From: Lineolata rhizophorae
Lineage: Eukaryota; Ascomycota; Dothideomycetes; Lineolatales; Lineolataceae
DNA length: 64,000 bases
Direction: 5' to 3'
Assembly (NCBI GenBank): GCA_010093515.1
Contig: MU001672.1
Span: forward strand, 1,124,602 to 1,188,601
Under the pieces are notes generated by a model. It had not been told where the DNA came from and did no database searches. It saw nothing but the letters and a program-made list of their open reading frames with translations. Each line of letters begins with the position of its first letter. Position 1 is the stretch's first letter. The position numbers were made by a program, and so were the translations under genes. Below are positions 13,001 to 25,272 of this stretch, in pieces.

Positions 13001-13150
13001 CAGCTTGGACGAGCACGGGATGTCCTGCCTAAGATATATCTCGCGCACAATCTTCTGGACCTTGCCGTTCCTCAAGGACCGCACGTATGTCTTGCTGGAG
13101 AGGCTCGAAGCGGCCGGGTCGTCGCCCGGTGCCCTTTTGAGACTGGTCAT
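10032..13150 (-). CDS. DIS3: Exosome catalytic subunit DIS3/RRP44
   Basis: Catalytic subunit of the nuclear and cytoplasmic RNA exosome, with 3'-5' exonuclease (RNB) and endonuclease (PIN) activities. Exons are 13150-12955, 12893-12432 and 12334-10032, giving 986 aa. The N-terminus has the CR3-type cysteine motif (IPCSSKLCSPC). The PIN domain follows with all four acidic residues in context: LLPDTN, LEEVKN, NDRNDRAIRK and LSDDRDN. Next come cold-shock domains, the RNB domain with the catalytic block SIDPPGCVDIDDALH and the late motif HFTSPIRRYADLVAHRQL, and a C-terminal S1 domain. Intron 2 (12431-12335) was placed so that TTVS joins LPGYVSEL; other acceptor choices break the frame or the alignment. 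It is transcribed divergently from VMA13 across 385 bp. All catalytic positions are intact. Confidence 0.96.
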
Positions 13151-13535
13151 AGCCTCGTTTGCTCGAGGAAGTCTGTGGCTGCAGTGTAGATATCGCTTGA
13201 TGGCAGCAACTTCGCGCGCAGCTCCGGCGAAGAACGAGCTCGCGCACACGTGCGGCGGGCGGTCGAAGGTGAACGGCAGGGCGTGGCGCAGGCGAGGCAG
13301 GCGGGCAGGCATGATGCATGCAGGGTGTGGCTGGTGGGTGATTGGCCAAGAAGCTCGGGAGCTCCCCGCCAGGCCCAGCTGCCTCGTTCCTTCTGCTGCC
13401 GCGGCTCCCTGCGATAACCCGCCCGCCACGACGTCGCGAGCTCCCCCAAGCTCCCAGCCTCTCTCGCCGCCCAACAGCCCTTCACGCCCGCCCCCCCAAT
13501 CTGCAGCCGTCCCCACGCCTTCACGCTAGCCCGCC
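13151..13535. promoter_or_regulatory. Divergent promoter region DIS3/VMA13
   Basis: The 385 bp between the two start codons must carry both promoters. The VMA13 side is C/T-rich on the coding strand, typical of fungal leaders. No specific factor site was recognised. Confidence 0.5.
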
Positions 13536-15266
13536 ATGTCGCTCGACCCGCCGACGTACATCCTCTCGCTGCAGAACAACACGCGCGCCAGGCCCATCTC
13601 GTGGGAAGGCGCCGTGCGGGCCAAGACCATCTCCGACGCCGACCTCAACAAGATCAAGTCCATCGACAAGGTGCGCAAGGAGCAGCGCCGTCAGACCGTC
13701 GAGCAGGACCTGCCGGGCTTCACCGCTCTGCTTCTGGGCGGTCCCAAGGATGGCTCGCCCAGCATCTTCCAGTCGGCCGCCAAGAGGCCCGACATTGTGC
13801 AGTACATGCTGGTGCTGGTGGGGGATTGTATAGACGGTATGCACCTATGCAAGTTTCTATCACGTTTTGTCTTCTAGATGGTGTATCTAGGCGCTGTATC
13901 TGATTGAACACGCTCTTTCGGCCCCTTGGTTTCTTCGCTCGGATGGTTCATATACGCTTCACGCTCGACACTAACTGTGTCTTCCTCTACCTGCAGAAAT
14001 TCCACCGCTTGTCACCTCCATGCTCAAGCACCCTTCTCCATTCAAGCCATTCCTCCCTCTTCTCAAATCAACCTCCTCCAACCCAGAAGACCCGATCCCG
14101 CTACTCGCCTCCTCAGTGCTATCGAGCCTCATATCCGCAGCCGTGATCGCGTCCTCCAGCTCCGCCCCGTCCCAGAAGCACATCGACGAGGCGCTGCCGC
14201 AGCTCTACGGCTACGTTGCCACGCTGGTCAAGAGCACCGATGCCGGCCTGCAGGACATCGGCGTGCAGGAGTACTCGGCCCTGTTGCGGAGCACGCGCGC
14301 GCGCGAGATCTTCTGGGACATGCGCGACACGACGCTGGCCCCGCTCATGGACATCCTGCGCGCCGCGGCGGGCACGAGCAAGGATGGGGACTCGACGCTG
14401 TGGAGCGGTGGGTCGAGCGCGCGCACCGTCACCGAGACGGGCATCTCGGGCGGCGTCGGCATCCAGCTACTGTACCACTGCTTGTTGGTGGTTTGGCAGC
14501 TGAGCTTCGAGGGAGAGATGGTTGGAGATGGGTTGCACGAGTGAGTTGCTGCCCTATTCCTAGTCCTTGGTTTCATTCGTTCAGTATATAGGAACAGGTA
14601 AGAAATCGCGTGATGAGAGCCTAGCACGCTGACCATCGAGACTTTTCATTTCGCAGCGAACATGACATCCTAATTCTCTACGTCCAACTCACGCGCATCT
14701 CGCCCAAGGAGAAGACCACGCGCCTCCTCCTTAGCACCTTGCGCAACCTCCTCTCCACGAACCGTACCTCGCTGCTCCCGGCCGCCGTGCTAGCGCGCCT
14801 GCCGGCGCTACTCCAGAACGTGGCGGGCCGGCACCTGACGGACCTAGACCTGCTCGAGGACCTGCAGGCTTTGCGTGAGATGCTCGACGACTACACCAAG
14901 ACGCAGACGACGTTCGACGAGTATGCGGCCGAGGTGCGGTCGGGCCACCTGCGCTGGTCGCCGCCGCACCGGTCCGAGGCCTTCTGGCGCGAGAACGCGC
15001 GCCGCATCCTCGAGGCCGCCAACGGCGAGCTGCCGCGCAAGCTGGCTGACATCATGGCCAAGAGCTGGGACCACGACCGCCAGGTGCTGGCCGTCGGCTG
15101 CAACGACGTCGCCTGCCTCGTCCGCGAGGTGCCGGAGAAGAGGCCGATGCTGGAGAAGCTGGGGCTGAAGACGAGGGTCATGGAGTTGATGCAGAGCGGG
15201 GATGAGGCCGTCAGGTGGGAGAGCTTGCGCGCGGTGGGCGAGTGGTTGAGATATAGCTTTGAGTGA
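13536..15266 (+). CDS. VMA13: V-type proton ATPase subunit H
   Basis: Regulatory subunit of the peripheral V1 sector of the vacuolar H+-ATPase, which acidifies vacuole and endosomes; it activates the assembled enzyme and silences free V1 (family knowledge). Exons are 13536-13836, 13997-14540 and 14657-15266, giving 484 aa against 478 in yeast. The N-terminus (SLDPPTY..LQNNTRARPI, then RKEQRRQTVEQDLPGF) matches fungal subunit H. The protein is a helical armadillo-type repeat fold. The C-terminal domain is clear from LRWSPPHRSEAFWREN and the closing VRWESLRAVGEWL. Intron borders are GTATGC/CAG and GTGAGT/CAG, both restoring frame (D-C-I-D/E-I-P-P and H-D-E-H-D). The gene is convergent with RSC7 across 3 kb. 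Confidence 0.95.
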
Positions 15267-16242
15267 GCTTAGCGGGTAGGAGAAGGAAAAGGGCGGGAGC
15301 GATGAGGTTGGCGACGCGGGCGTGAACAGCGGAAAGGGGAATGGCTGTTTTAGGCCATGACGGATACGTTCAGGTATGTGTGTTTGTGAATCGGGCTGGA
15401 ATGATTGCTCTGCGCAGGCAACCCTCGCCCATCTATCCGTCTTCTCGGGATGATAGATTGAACCTGCTCGTTGCCCGCGCGATGCAACCAAACCCACCTT
15501 TAGGCGCATATCTTTCGTGGTTTCGAAGAGGATGTATCTTCTGCATGGCTGTGTCGCTCCCATTCGCCGTCCCCCGCCCTCTTGTCCACTTGCTCTTCGT
15601 GTCTATGACACCTTTGATCTGTGCCTCAATTTTCCTTATCGCAGTAGTCGGTTAGCAGAAGAAGCGGCCCAATTCTGCCTCCTATTCGAGCTGTCAGCTC
15701 GTCTGAAGCATCAAAGAGACGAAGAGGTGGGGCATTGTATTATTCGAAGCTTTGTTACGTTGGAGTTGTATCTATGCTATCGCGAAGCCAGCCACGCACA
15801 AGTTGGCTTCTCTTTTACTCTTTTTTACTCTTCCCCCGCATGTATCGATTCGAGACTACTATCCAGACGCACGTAGTTTCATTCACATTAGCTAGCACGC
15901 CAGGAAGATATGCAGGCGCTTAGACATAGCAAGCACTAGCAGCAGCCGATAGTAATTCGCCGCATCCAGGAACACTCAGGTTGGCAACATAGCAGTGACC
16001 AGTTCAATCAATTCGGAAAACAATGATATAAATAGATAAACGCCCCTCTGCAGAGCAGCTTGCCAACGTTGCACGTGTCGCGTACCTCGCGCGCGTCGTG
16101 CGCGTTATCGCCCAAGAGCCGCCGTTGCTGGGTAGGTAAGTACGTAGGTGCCCAAGCCGTCGGGCGTGGAGCCAGCCACGAGCGAAAAACAAAGGACACT
16201 CCAGCCACGGTGGACAGCGCCCGGGCGACGCGGGCGAGGCGA

Positions 16243-16270
16243 ACGACGACGACGACGACGACGACGACGA
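16243..16270. repeat. (ACG)9 microsatellite
   Basis: Nine perfect ACG units in non-coding DNA between VMA13 and RSC7. All overlapping frames are low-complexity and unlike any known protein. Confidence 0.95.
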
Positions 16271-16476
16271 TGGTCGGAGGCGGCCGCGATGGATAGTGAA
16301 TACGTGCGCAAACAGGGACCAAAGGATTACAAATACATGAGATGGATGCGTGTGTGCAATGGGGCGCACGAGAAGGGGCGAGGATTCAAGGAAAACCGCG
16401 ACAGAGGGGGCGGTGGTGGGATTATGCGAAGGTAGGCGGGAGGAAATTCGTGGCTTATGCGGCTGGTGCGGCGGGG

Positions 16477-16554
16477 GTGGATGGATTGACGGATGGACGG
16501 ATGGACAGATGGACGCGAGATTGGATGGGTGGATGAGCGGATGGAGAATGGATG
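16477..16554. repeat. Degenerate GGATG/GGAC minisatellite
   Basis: About 78 bp made of variants of ATGGATTG, ACGGATGG, ACAGATGG and GGATGAGC, i.e. a GGATGnnn-type repeat with drifted copies. It ends in an A-run. Confidence 0.8.
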
Positions 16555-18273
16555 AAAAAAAAAGGTGGATAAGGATTCATTAAGGTATTAAGAACTCAGT
16601 ATGTGTGGTATGAATGGATGTTGTGCGTGCCCTCTTCCCGCCGTCTGTGTGCGTTGCACCATCATCGCCCACCTTCCCGTTGCCCTATACTCCTGGTATC
16701 GTCTGTGTTGCTGGGGCCCCCCTAACGTCGTCTCGATATACCCCGTCCTGCTCCACCTCCATGCGAATGACCTCTCGACGAAGACCCATCGCAGGCAAAG
16801 CCCTTTCCGTCTATCCCAAAGTGACGATAGTGAAGGATGATGGCGAACGGGAGAGCACACCTCGCAACCGAGTAAGGAAACCAAAACGAGGAGGGAGGAA
16901 AAGGGGAGACGTAGCAGAACGCGGAAACATCTGTGAAACACTGACTGGCCCGAACAGAAAACTTTACCGATGATGCTTAACTACTAAGGAGAAAATAGGA
17001 ATACCAATGCGTGTTGTTGCTCAACATGTCAAAACCAGTAAAAAGCTAAGAAGCCTCGACCGAACAAGCGCTCCCGATTCCCCAGGAATGTGCTGCCGAC
17101 TGCCCAACCACCAACTGTGCCAGATTTCAGCCTTAGATCCGCAAGTGCCAGAAAAGAAAACCCGCTCCAAACCCGCACGCAGAACCATGCCGCTGAAGCA
17201 CCGCCGATGCAACCCTAACGACTACGTACCGTAGCGTTATGACTCAAACGAACAGCCAGACATCCGAAAGAGAGAGAGCCGGGAGCCCCTAACAAAAAAA
17301 AAAAAGGAAAAAAGAAAAAAAGAACGGGCAGATCATGAAGAGAAAACAACAAAGCAAAGCCTAGTTGGCGACTCGCGGCTGAGGCGTTCGGGACAAGGGT
17401 GCATATAGAGGATCTCGATGTTCGAAGGGAAGGACTAGAAAGCAAAAAGCAAAAGTCACGCTCGTCGTCTCTTTCCCGGCCAGGGCACCCCTTGCGTGGC
17501 GTTTTCCCGGCAGATTGTCGCAACGTGTCCGATCCAGGGTTCAGATCGACCCAGATCGCGGCCATCAGCAATCGAGTCTGCCCCCACGCGTTCATTCGTT
17601 CACCATCACCACTACCGTAGGATTGCGCCCCTGCCATCGACTGTGGCGTCAGACGGTGGCCCCGAAGGTGGACTGCAAGACCACAAAAAGCTCGAATTGA
17701 ACAAAGCATGAGTGACACTACCAACAAGAGACCCGATGAAATGAGGAAAAAGGAAACAATGCAGTAAGAACATCACTAGACTGGGCAAAAACTAGCAACC
17801 GCGGACCACACCTTGCAGATCAGCAATTTATTAAGAAGGGAGAAGAGAGAAAGGCCGAATTTGCAACTACATTAAGAGAGGGTAGCAACACCACCACATG
17901 TGCACAAAACTCGAGGAAACAAAGTGCCTGGAAGTATAGTGTACAGGGTATGAAGAAGCAGCAGCAGACCGACGAGAAAGATTGCGTCCTCGAACGATGA
18001 TGCTAAAGACGCCTTGTGCGCCCTAAGCCCAAGGCGCCCCAAAAGAAAAGAGGAAAAAAAAAGGGAATGAGAAAGGAAAAGAAAAGTATGCAAAACAAAA
18101 CTGGAGCGCAAGATTTGCGGGTCCCGTCCAGACTGATGACCCAATGATACGCGGATGACTCGTATGCATGCAGACCGTGGGACTGCACCGAAGTGGACCC
18201 GAAGCCTCAGACATGCATATCGCAATGGCAGAATACGTTTGGTTGAACAACAACGAGCAAAGCCCCCCCTTGA

Positions 18274-20602
18274 TCAATACTGCTGCCAGCCGCCCTGCTG
18301 CTGACCTGACCCGGGAGGGCCTGGAGCCCAGCCGGGCATCCCCGGTTGTTGCGCCGCCGTGCTCTGATGCATAAACTGCTGTGGGCTCGGGCTCGGCTGG
18401 TAAGGGTTGCGGCCCACGCCAGGGTACCCGGCGGTGCTGCCCATTCCACCCATACCGGGATAGCCCATAGGTGCTCCGTGGTGCATCGAGCCGCTGCTCT
18501 GGGAATGGTGCAGCTGCGGCGGTGCCTGCAGCGGTGAATGCTGTTGTTGATGAGGTTGTTGCTGCTGGCCGTGCTGCTGGCCGTATGGCGGCATGTTGTG
18601 GTGCGACTGCGAGAGCGGCGAGGGCTGAGGCTGTGGAGGTGGCCACATCTGCCCTGGCTGATAACCATACCCTCCGGGCTGGCCGTGGCCACCGCCGGGC
18701 GTCATGGAAACGCCGGAAGGCCGATGGTGCATCTGAGGCTGATGCACAGCTTGAACGGGCGACTGAGCCATGATGTTCTGGGCGTGCGGCTGCTGCGTGT
18801 AGGCTTGCTGGGGCGCTATCGGTTGAGATGATGGGCCTTGCCTATGATGGACGCCGTGTCCTCCCATGGCTCCAACGTTGGAGCCTAACGGAGGAGACTG
18901 GATACTCTGCGAGATGGGAGCCGCGCTTTCGTGCTGAGTCGGAAGAATCTGAGGTTCATGAGGCCTCTTCCAGATGTCTTCCAGATACTTGCCACGGTTG
19001 CTCCTTTGCGAGGTGAGGCCCTTGTTCCACTCGGCAGTATGTCCAGCATGCTGCAGGATTTCAGATGGGGTGCTCGCCTGGATGCGATCCTGGTACGGCG
19101 GCCCAGAGATCTCCTGCCGCGGTCGTTGGACGTTGCCGTAGTCCCTAGGCCTCATGTCATCGGTCGGAGCGAGGTTGATCATCGGTAGAGGCGCCAGGCT
19201 GTGGGCCATTCCAGGCATCCCGTGTTGCCCTTCGAGATGAGCAGGGCCATTGCTGTAAATAATCTCGCCGTGAGGCAGGGACGTCAGCGCGTGGGCGCCG
19301 CTCTCGGCTGCCGCCGCTTCCCGAGCCTTCGCTGCTCCCGGCCTCTTCTCGCCGGCGGCGTCTTCCTCGGTAAAGCCCTGCTTGCGAGCCTTGCTCTCCC
19401 AATAATCGTCCCGGACACGCCGCCCGTTCACAATGAGCCGGCTACCAAACTGACGGAACATAGACCGAGCCGTCACGATGGCGATCTGCCGCGACCGATA
19501 GGAGTACGGCAAGATCTCCTGCGCGATAAGATCGTCCTTCTCCGCCTGTGTGGCGATGATCTTGTAGAGCGACCGGTTCTTGTTGAAAAGCAAGTACGAG
19601 TCTCGGTAGCCAAGGACGCGGGCACATTCGGTAGCAAGCATGAAGAGTTTGTCTCCGCGTTTGGGCACTAAGAAGGTTCGACAGCGGTACTCGCGGCCGT
19701 CCAACGGATGACCGGAAGGGGAGACCTTCTTCTCCCCGGCCTCGTCGATCTCACGAGGGATGTACTCGTCGCCATCGGGGTTGAGCTGGTCCGTTGTGTG
19801 GTCCCGAACAGTTGGCAGTGCCTTCACCACGGCGCCCTTCGTTGGCGTGCTCTTAGGTGGCGAAGCCTGTGTCGGCGACGGCTGAGGTAATGTTTGCGTG
19901 TTCAACTGAGGTGTCTGCACTGGAGCAGGGCCTGACGGCGTCTGCGGTGGTGCAGCTTGAGTAGATACGCCTGGGCTCTCAGAGACTTTAGCCGTGGTCT
20001 TGGGGGGCCTTCCGCGCTTCCGCGGCTTGGAGTCGTCTAGGGAGAGCAGTTAGGTGTTTGGTTCCACAATCGAACCCGATGGAAACTCCACAACGCTTTG
20101 CCTCGCTAACAAACACCAGATGGATAATTTGGCAAACGAGAAAATAAAGGCCAAGCAAGCGGCGAAACTAAAAGATATCATACGTACCTTCATCTCCACG
20201 TTCTACATCCACATAATCATCCGGCGATCGACTTCTCTTAACTCCGCGGGGACTCGCCTGAGCGACGTTCGACGGTGATCCTTGAAGCACGCCTACGACG
20301 ATTAAAAATTTTTTTTTTGGTTTCTCAAATTAGCAAATGCGAATCTTTCAAGAACGCTCGTGTCTACCACGGCACGCTGCTGGGGATGTAACCGCGCACG
20401 TCGAGCGCCGCAACCTTGGGCTGGGGCGGTTTGTCCTTTTCGCATCCACGACACCGGCGACGACCTGGATAAGAAAATGGGACGAAGACGAACCTGAAGT
20501 GTTCAAGGCGGCCGGATTGATGGTGCCGGAGGGGTCCATGATGCTTCCGCCAGTGATTCCACCGTTCATCGACGCCGCGACAGGATGCGACACGGAGTAC
20601 AT
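18274..20602 (-). CDS. RSC7: Chromatin-remodelling complex subunit RSC7/Swp82 family
   Basis: Subunit of the RSC or SWI/SNF ATP-dependent nucleosome-remodelling complexes (Rsc7/Swp82 family). Exons are 20602-20494, 20292-20188 and 20036-18274, giving 658 aa. The first two exons encode a short conserved leader (MYSVSHPVAAS, then SPSNVAQASPRGVKRSRSPDD). Exon 3 opens with an AT-hook-like KPRKRGRPPK. The family core lies at about residues 150-300 and includes GREYRCRTFLVPKRGD, LGYRDSYLLFNKN and SYRSRQIAIVTARSMFRQFG. The C-terminal half is a Pro/Gln/Gly/His-rich disordered tail with poly-Q tracts. Intron 1 starts with the unusual donor GTTCGT, and the acceptor then restores the S-G-V-L reading. 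Which of RSC or SWI/SNF it serves cannot be told from this sequence. Confidence 0.92.
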
Positions 20603-21302
20603 GCCAGACGCAGGGCGACGACGACCGACGGATCGGCACCGATAGCTTTCCTCACTTCTTTTTTTTTTTTAACAAAAAATTATTTTCCTTCCCCCTTTTC
20701 CACTCGCCTCTTTCTCTCTCCTTCTCTGCCCAATGCGCCTGCGCGCGCGCACGGCACGACTCTGTCGTCGCGATGGACGGGAGCGGGCGGAACGCGATGT
20801 CGTGCGTGCGTTGCGTGCGAGCACGGCGACAAAACGGTCAGCAGCAGCGACGGTGCTTGCACGGGGCGAGGCGACGACGGAACCGCTGTGGTTGGGCGCG
20901 CATTCGATGCAGCGAGGTTTCGCGGCTCCCGAGTAGGCGATGCGCGAGGTGAAGGGATGGGGCCGGTCGCTGGTTGCTGTCGCCCGGGGGGGTGCGGGCG
21001 TGTGGAGATGCAGCGGGCAGAGCGGGCCGGCGGGTGCAGCGGGCGGCGGATGCGGCGGCGTTTGGGCGGCGGAGGCGGCGGGCGGCGAACGGGAGGTCGC
21101 TCGCTGGATGGCTGCAAGGTCGGGCGGGACGAGCGCGGTAGGGCGAGATTTTAGTTCTCGAGATCGCAGCAGAGAGGGACCCTGACGGCTGGGACGACGG
21201 GGCGGCGACGCATGCGACGCGGGCGCGCTGTATGGTGGGATGTGCGGTGTGGGCTCTGCCGGTGCTGGTTGCTGCTGGTGCGGCGGCGTGCGGCGGGAAA
21301 GC

Positions 21303-21411
21303 TGGGGGAGCTGGGGGAGCGCAGGCGGGCGCACGCTGCAAGCCGGCGGGTCTCAGAGGGTCGCGGCGGTGGCACAGGCGCTGCTGGGGGCGGGGGGTGT
21401 GGTGGGCGTTG
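21303..21411 (+). other. Clustered G-run (possible G-quadruplex) DNA
   Basis: Two GGGGG runs 4 nt apart (about 21304-21317) are followed by further GGG runs, and about 70 bp on by GGGGGCGGGGGG with another GGG close behind (about 21388-21408). These meet the loose four-G-run pattern on the + strand, which is the template strand of a leftward RSC7 leader. Folding is not demonstrated. Confidence 0.4.
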
Positions 21412-23844
21412 CCGACAAGCGAGCGCAGCCCGGCCGTCGCGGGCGCCGTGTGCCGGCGGGACGGCGACGCAGCGCGGCAGCCTTGGTGATGGCGGGCGAC
21501 GATGGCGCTCGACGGGCGGGCGAACGAGGGTCGCGGCAGAGGGGCGGTGGAGCGGCCGACGACGCTCCGGGCGGGACTCGAGATGCGGGCACTGGGTTGG
21601 AGCGACGAGCGGTGCGTCGCTCGGGTCCGACGACGTGGAGAAGGAGACGCTTCCGCGCGTGTGCGGGCCGCGCAAGGGTGCGCCCTTTCTCGGCGCTCGC
21701 CCCGGGGCAGTGCACCAGCGGCCGGCGGCCAACCAACGGTCGCCACCGGGGGCGTCGTGCGCGCCTGAGGGCCTGCGAGCTGCGCTGCGCGACGCGCTGC
21801 GATCGCTGCTCCGCGCGCCGCTCGATGCTCCCGGCTAGCGCGACCTCGCTCGCTCGCGATCGGACGCGCGAAAAAAGATTAACAACGACACGCAGGCTGC
21901 TCCGTGGCGTTGGGGCCGAGGGCGTTGAGTGGGCGAAGAGGAGGTGAGCGACGGCGGACGAGCTCGAGACGGGAGGGTCGGGCGCCGGCGCGGCGCGATG
22001 GCTCGCAAGATGAGCGCGCCGGGTTTGCTTAGACAGCAGATGTCAGTCGGCGAGCTCGCCTGCTCGATTGGTGACTAGCTCGCGCGCTGCACGGGGCGCG
22101 CTGGGCGGTGCTCGGGGCGCACGGCGCACGGCGCACGACGATGACGCTGCGGCCGCCGCCTCGGCGGGTTCTTTTGGGGTAATAGTGCCCTCGGGCCAAG
22201 AATGAGGAAGGGCAGGCAGGGGGTAGCAAATTGACGAAACGAAACTCCGGGGACGAGCTGGGAGCAGAGATGGCAAATTAGTCGTGCTGCCGGTACGAAG
22301 GCAGGCGGCATAGGCAGGCCTGGGTTTCGAGCCGAGGGAAAACGAGAAACGCTCACGCCCCCGGATGCGCAACAAGTTGTTGCGACGATGACCGAAGATG
22401 GGTCTTGGGGGGCCTGCGGCGCGGAGCGGCGGCGGGCGGCGGCGGGCGGACGGCGAGCAAGCTCCGGGGCCGTGTCGAGTCACCCCGCGCGTTCGCGCGA
22501 CGGAGCGGGCTGGCACAGGGCGACGGAGCGAGGGTTAGAACTGGCCAGATGACGGGCCCCCGATCCAGGGGGTGGGGCCCGGACGGCGCAGCGCGGCGAG
22601 CTGTGGGACTGCCCAGGGAAACCGAGAGAGCGAAAGAGAGAGCGAGAAAGAGAGCGCCCACTCGGCGGCCTCTGCCTTGCGCTCCGCTGCGCCGTTCCCA
22701 AGCCCAGCAGGCAAGCCCAGCTAGCAAAGCAGCGGGCGCGCGCAGCCCACGCGGCCAGCCGGGGTTCTGGTTGGCTCGCCTCGAGGGACGAACTTAACGT
22801 CTCGAGCCGGGGCCGGGGTTGCGGAGACGGCGAGGGTTTGGTTGGGGTGTGTGCGTACGGGTGAGTGTGTGTGGCTGGCTTGCTTTGGGCGCCCCTCGCT
22901 GTGGCCGTGTCGCGGCGGGCTGAGGCGCCGTGGCCTGGCGGAGGTGGCGGCGACGGCGGCGGCGGCAGCCTTGTGCGGCGAAACTTTGCCTCTGGTCGAC
23001 GGGCGGCCGGCCGGGCGTGGTACCGATCGGCGGGGGAGAGAGAGGGAGAGAGCGAGCGCGAGGGGAGAGGGGTGGGGAGGCGGGGCTCTGCCGTGCGGCG
23101 GAGAAGGGCAGAAGCAGCGGCGACTCGCGGTGGAAACAACACCGAGGGGGCGAGGATAAGGGCCGTGACTCGCGCGTCTCGGCCGCCCGCACACCTTCCG
23201 CGTCGAACGGGATCCGCGGCGGGCAGACGGCGGGCAGAAGCGAGCAAATGGGGCCGCGAGGGTCTGGCGGGCCAGGGAGCGCAGCAGACACGCCGGAGGG
23301 TGCAGAAACGGGGGCAGGCAGGCGCCAGGCCGTGGCTTAAGTGGAAAAGGGCGAGCGGGCGCGCCAGATGATGTGCAGATGATAATGGCTGCAGCTCCGC
23401 GCCCTCTGCCCGCCGTATCGGAATCCGTCCAGATCGACGAGCCCGCGCGCGCCGCCCATGCCAGGCCGTGCTGCTGCCTCCAAGCCCTTCTGCCGCCGCC
23501 CGGGCCTGCATGATGCCAATATCGACACCTCCCCGCCTGCTACATAATGCTACTACTCCTACGTCTACCGCTGCTACTTCATCAGCTACTACATGCTCCC
23601 GCTCCTACCCCAAACCCCCCTACGGGCTTCCGCTGCGTGGGGCCCAAGACCCCTCGGCCCCATACATGTGTACATACATACGTACTGACCGACCAACGGC
23701 CCCCCGCGTGTATGCGACCCCACTGTGACGCAGCATTGCAAAGGAGAGCGCGTGGCCGACGCGTCTTCTCACCGCATGCCTCCTCACCACATTGTAGCAT
23801 ACAGCATCTCGACATCAATAGTATGTACTACGTCCATGCGCAGG

Positions 23845-23875
23845 TTTTTTTTATTTTTTATTTTTTTTTTTTTTT
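23845..23875. repeat. Poly-T tract
   Basis: A 31-bp T run interrupted by two A residues, close to where the strand skew changes sign. Confidence 0.95.
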
Positions 23876-24863
23876 AATACGAATACCACGGATGCTATCC
23901 CAGAAGCATCAGCCGTTCCCCCCCCCCGAAGCGGCCCGGGATGCGCGCGACGAATGAGACGGCGCGCGCGCGCTCTCTCGCTTCCACCCTCCCCCCTTCG
24001 CCGGCCCAATCAGAGCGCCCCGACGACCAGTCCCGGAATCAGACACGGTTCAGCTGGGCGTTTGCCGGCGCGAGTCGTCGAATCATGGACTCCACACGCG
24101 GCCGGCGCCACTGGGCGATTGGGGGAGCTGTTGGCCCTTGCCGGCGCGGCCGTTCGTGATGAGGGGCCCCTCCAAGGTCCCCAAGCCCCGATCCCATTCG
24201 CCCCGCGCCGGCGAACCCCTCCCCCTCTTGCTTCCCCCGTCCCGGGCGTGCAAGCCCAAGCGAGAAAGAGGCGCCGGGCGATGGCGGCGGCGTCGGCGGC
24301 GGCGTCGCACATCGCGCCATGGGCTGAGTCACTGATCAGAGCCCATGTGTGTACTTTGCTAGCTCCCGGCTCGGTCCATCGCAGAGCGTCGATTGCCGGC
24401 CGGGGTGCGCGCCTGCTGCCCAGCCACTCGTGTGTACGGGATCCAAAGGGCCAGACAGAGCCAGGCCCGCCCAGGCTTCCCACGGAGTACCGCCGCGGCC
24501 GCCGCCCGCTGCCGAGGCGCGGCCGCGAGCCGAGCCCGCAAGGAGATACCCGCAGCATCCGTGCCATGTATCGCGCTGTTGTATGTAGGGCCGGGGCTGT
24601 TTGGACGACGCCCAGCCTCTGGCGCGTCCGGGTCTCGTCCTCGGGTTCCGCGGGCAAACCTCCTTCTCACGCGCTCTCTCCCAACCCACTTTCCCCCTCT
24701 CTTCTCCGGCTGATTCCTCTGTTGCCCTACAATATAACTGCGCGAGGGCCTGGGCCGACCGGGGGCGCGCAAGCGAGAAGCACGCGCGCACGCGCGCTGC
24801 CGCCGCCGAGCATGGATCCACGGGCCCGGCCTATGTAGGGCCCGGGTCCAGGCGAAGGCAGCA

Positions 24864-24889
24864 GCGGCGGCGGCGGCGGCGGCGGCGGC
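24864..24889. repeat. (CGG)n microsatellite
   Basis: Eight or more perfect CGG units in non-coding GC-rich DNA. Confidence 0.95.
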
Positions 24890-25258
24890 CCAAGGCCCTT
24901 TTTTTCAACCCATATTCCAGTCTTGTTCTTGCGTTTGCGCGCCCGCCGCGGCTAACCACAAAATGAACAGGGCGGCAACATTATTGTTGCCGGAACTAGA
25001 GTGGTCTGGGTTGCGTCATTCCGCCCGTGCGCCGGCCGGTCTATGCGCGGACCCCGTTCGCGCGAGCGCGTCCCGTTCCGGCGTGAGCGTGAAGGCATCT
25101 CTTTCGATGATTGAGGGCGGCAGTATGTGAAGGTAGTAGTGTCCGTTCCGGCGGAGACGACGACGGACGACGCGTTGTCTGTCCGTCTCCGCTTCGGCGG
25201 ATACCTACCTTCATTGAATCGTGCATGCTCCCGCAAGCCGCACGCATCCCGAGCTCAA

Positions 25259-25272
25259 CCCCCCCCCCCCCC
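25259..25272. repeat. Poly-C run
   Basis: Fourteen consecutive C residues followed by GGGCCGGGGG, so a local C/G hairpin is possible. Confidence 0.9.

Larger units (their letters stand above)
15267..18273. other. 3-kb convergent gene-free space, VMA13/RSC7
   Basis: Only 3' flanks of two converging genes are expected. It contains an (ACG)n run, a GGATG/GGACG-like degenerate minisatellite and A-rich stretches near 17292-17325. No protein domain or RNA gene was recognised. Confidence 0.5.

Noticed and set aside
20838-21746. 302-codon minus-strand open frame upstream of RSC7
   Set aside because: Same composition artefact; it lies in the G/C-skewed non-coding region and has no recognisable domain.
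22480-23511. Long minus-strand open frame (343 codons) in GC-rich DNA
   Set aside because: Encodes only Arg/Pro/Ala/Ser-rich low-complexity residues, overlaps similar frames in other phases, and has no family motif; expected by chance where stop codons are rare.
23954-24838. 294-codon plus-strand open frame
   Set aside because: Low-complexity Arg/Pro/Ala sequence with overlapping open frames on the other strand; no homologue recognised.
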